This document shows positions 62,831 to 64,000 of a stretch of 64,000 nt of DNA, piece after piece (positions within the stretch are counted from its first letter, which is position 1; the number at the start of each line of letters is the position of its first letter). The DNA lies in assembly GCA_027886185.1 (NCBI GenBank), contig WOAB01000619.1, forward strand, positions 7,378,001-7,442,000. The letters run 5' to 3'. Source of the stretch: Rheum nobile. Its lineage: Eukaryota; Streptophyta; Magnoliopsida; Caryophyllales; Polygonaceae. The position numbers and the translations under genes are program-made. The notes under the pieces were generated by a model. It did no database searches. It was not told the DNA's origin and was given only the letters and a program-made list of their open reading frames with translations.

Positions 62831-64000
62831 GGTTCTAAGAATCTGGAATTAGGAACTTTAAAAAAAAATACCTTTTGAACTTAAATCTGATTTCAATTTC
62901 AGTTAAAAATTTTGATTTTTTTTAGGATTTTCAAAATTTAACTTTTTCTTTTAATATTTTATTGTTATGTTATATTTTATTTTCCAAAAACAAAAGAAAA
63001 TTCTGATTTTAATTTATCTTTTTATTTGGGGATATTTTTACAAAAAAATAAAATAAAATCAATGGAGTATATTTACAAAAAACAAAGAGGGTAGGATAAA
63101 ATTGCAAATGCATTAGTAAAGTAGGGTAATGATTGCTATTTCTCATTTTTTAATAACTAAAGGGCATTTTGGTCATTTTGTATTCTAAAACTCTTCTCCT
63201 CCAAAACACGCTTCCCTATTTTCTCTTTTTCAGGTTGAGCTTTTCTAATGTCCCCCATCTACCGCATCGTCTTCCTCACGCTCCTCCCTTTCTCTTCTTC
63301 CCCTTCCTTCATTACCCTTCCTTCAAACACAATTGAAGCTCGGTGGTGAATTGTTCCTCTCGGTCAAATCGTCTCACATCACCACTCGCCCATGATTCTC
63401 CTCCTTCTACTGCGCCGACGTATTCGAATCGTTAACAACTTTGGGCATGATTCATTTATTGCATTTGGCGAGTGGTGAATCGACAGTGAATCGTTCCTCT
63501 TCAGCAATGCTTGGTGATTCCTCATACCTTTGTTGACCTAATTTTGTATATATAGTTGCAATACGTTTCTTCTTTTTGTCCTATTGTGGCTTGCTGCATG
63601 TTCAGAAAAGTGAGATGGATACAAGATTTTTGAGGCTTTTAAGATATATGAATTTAGGATAGGATGAAAAGGGGATAGCAATATTTGCTGTGTGTTTTGG
63701 TGAATTGGATTGAGAATTAACTCACATGTCATCTAGGTGTTTGATTAAATGTCTAGAAGAATTGGGCTCTTTTTGTGTGTTTAATTTTGTGGTTGATTTG
63801 ATTGTGCGTCTAATATGGTTCTCAAAATCTAACACCGAGTTTTAATTCAGTTAGTGAACCACGGAGTCGGCTCTTCTTGCTTTGAGCTTTTTTGTAAACC
63901 TACTTGATGTTGTTTATCTTTGCCCGTTTTTTAAGATGATTAATGAATTGAGATGTTCTTGCCCAATTTTGAGGCTGGGGGGCTGTTTGCTGAAGTTCAA
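62831..64000. other. AT-rich intergenic DNA, no gene seen
   Basis: AT-rich to about 63200, then a plainer stretch with a pyrimidine-rich segment at 63270-63330 that could be the leader of a plus-strand gene continuing outside the window. The phrase gaatcgttcctcttc (63487) echoes gaattgttcctctcgg (63349). No ORF longer than about 60 codons. Confidence 0.45.

Overview
The window is nuclear DNA of a flowering plant, probably a eudicot. Evidence: GT-AG introns, a complete plastid-type BASS transporter gene, plant-specific transposon families (Athila, Tekay/Del-like chromovirus, Tat, Mutator-like element with plant mobile domain), and AT-rich intergenic DNA with pyrimidine-rich leaders. Only one gene looks complete: a BASS1-type sodium/metabolite symporter with five exons at 43568-47464 (+). 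Almost everything else is transposable-element DNA in nested layers.

Layout. 1-6.2 kb: intergenic DNA and a decayed L1-type LINE on the minus strand (endonuclease, RT, zf-RVT, RNase H remnants, about 5390 down to 1243). 6173-6627: a short hAT-like nonautonomous element. 7099-43251: what I read as one Mutator-like element (MULE), about 5.8 kb of its own sequence, blown up to about 36 kb by later insertions. It keeps 61-bp terminal inverted repeats, a broken plant mobile domain (PMD) passenger gene on plus, and a broken transposase on minus. Inserted into it are element A (7880-13913, nonautonomous Athila-like, 1560-bp LTRs), element B (17147 to about 20570, one LTR and a remnant of a chromovirus-like element on minus) and element D (21935-42845, Athila on minus). 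Element C, a near-complete chromovirus (24154-35136, target duplication GTGTT), sits inside the ATHILA-domain ORF of D. The nest ends about 316 bp upstream of the BASS1 start codon.

47.5-49.2 kb holds the BASS1 3' flank, a small MITE and unassigned exon-like sequence. About 49.2-58.1 kb is a 5'-truncated Tat-lineage element (E) with two RNase H domains and an antisense coiled-coil ORF; its gag is interrupted by a solo LTR of the same family in the opposite orientation (duplication GCTGT). 58.1-64 kb contains diverged repeats and isolated fragments of two host genes on minus: one exon of V-ATPase subunit H and the frameshifted first exon of a MPS1/PRD2-like meiotic gene.

The most unusual signal is a recurring GC-rich dyad module shared by LTR families A, B, C and D. 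It is two self-complementary or nearly self-complementary 12-mers separated by about 8 nt (centre spacing mostly 20 bp, range 19-22). It lies at fixed distances on both sides of the LTR TATA box in B and C, and also inside retroelement coding regions in A and D. In B and C the 12-mers differ (CCGCG/CGCGG type versus CGGCG/CGCCG type) while position, spacing and part of one spacer are kept. A second item is an accessory acidic ORF upstream of gag in element C, whose N terminus (MGACISLKK) looks like an acylation signal.
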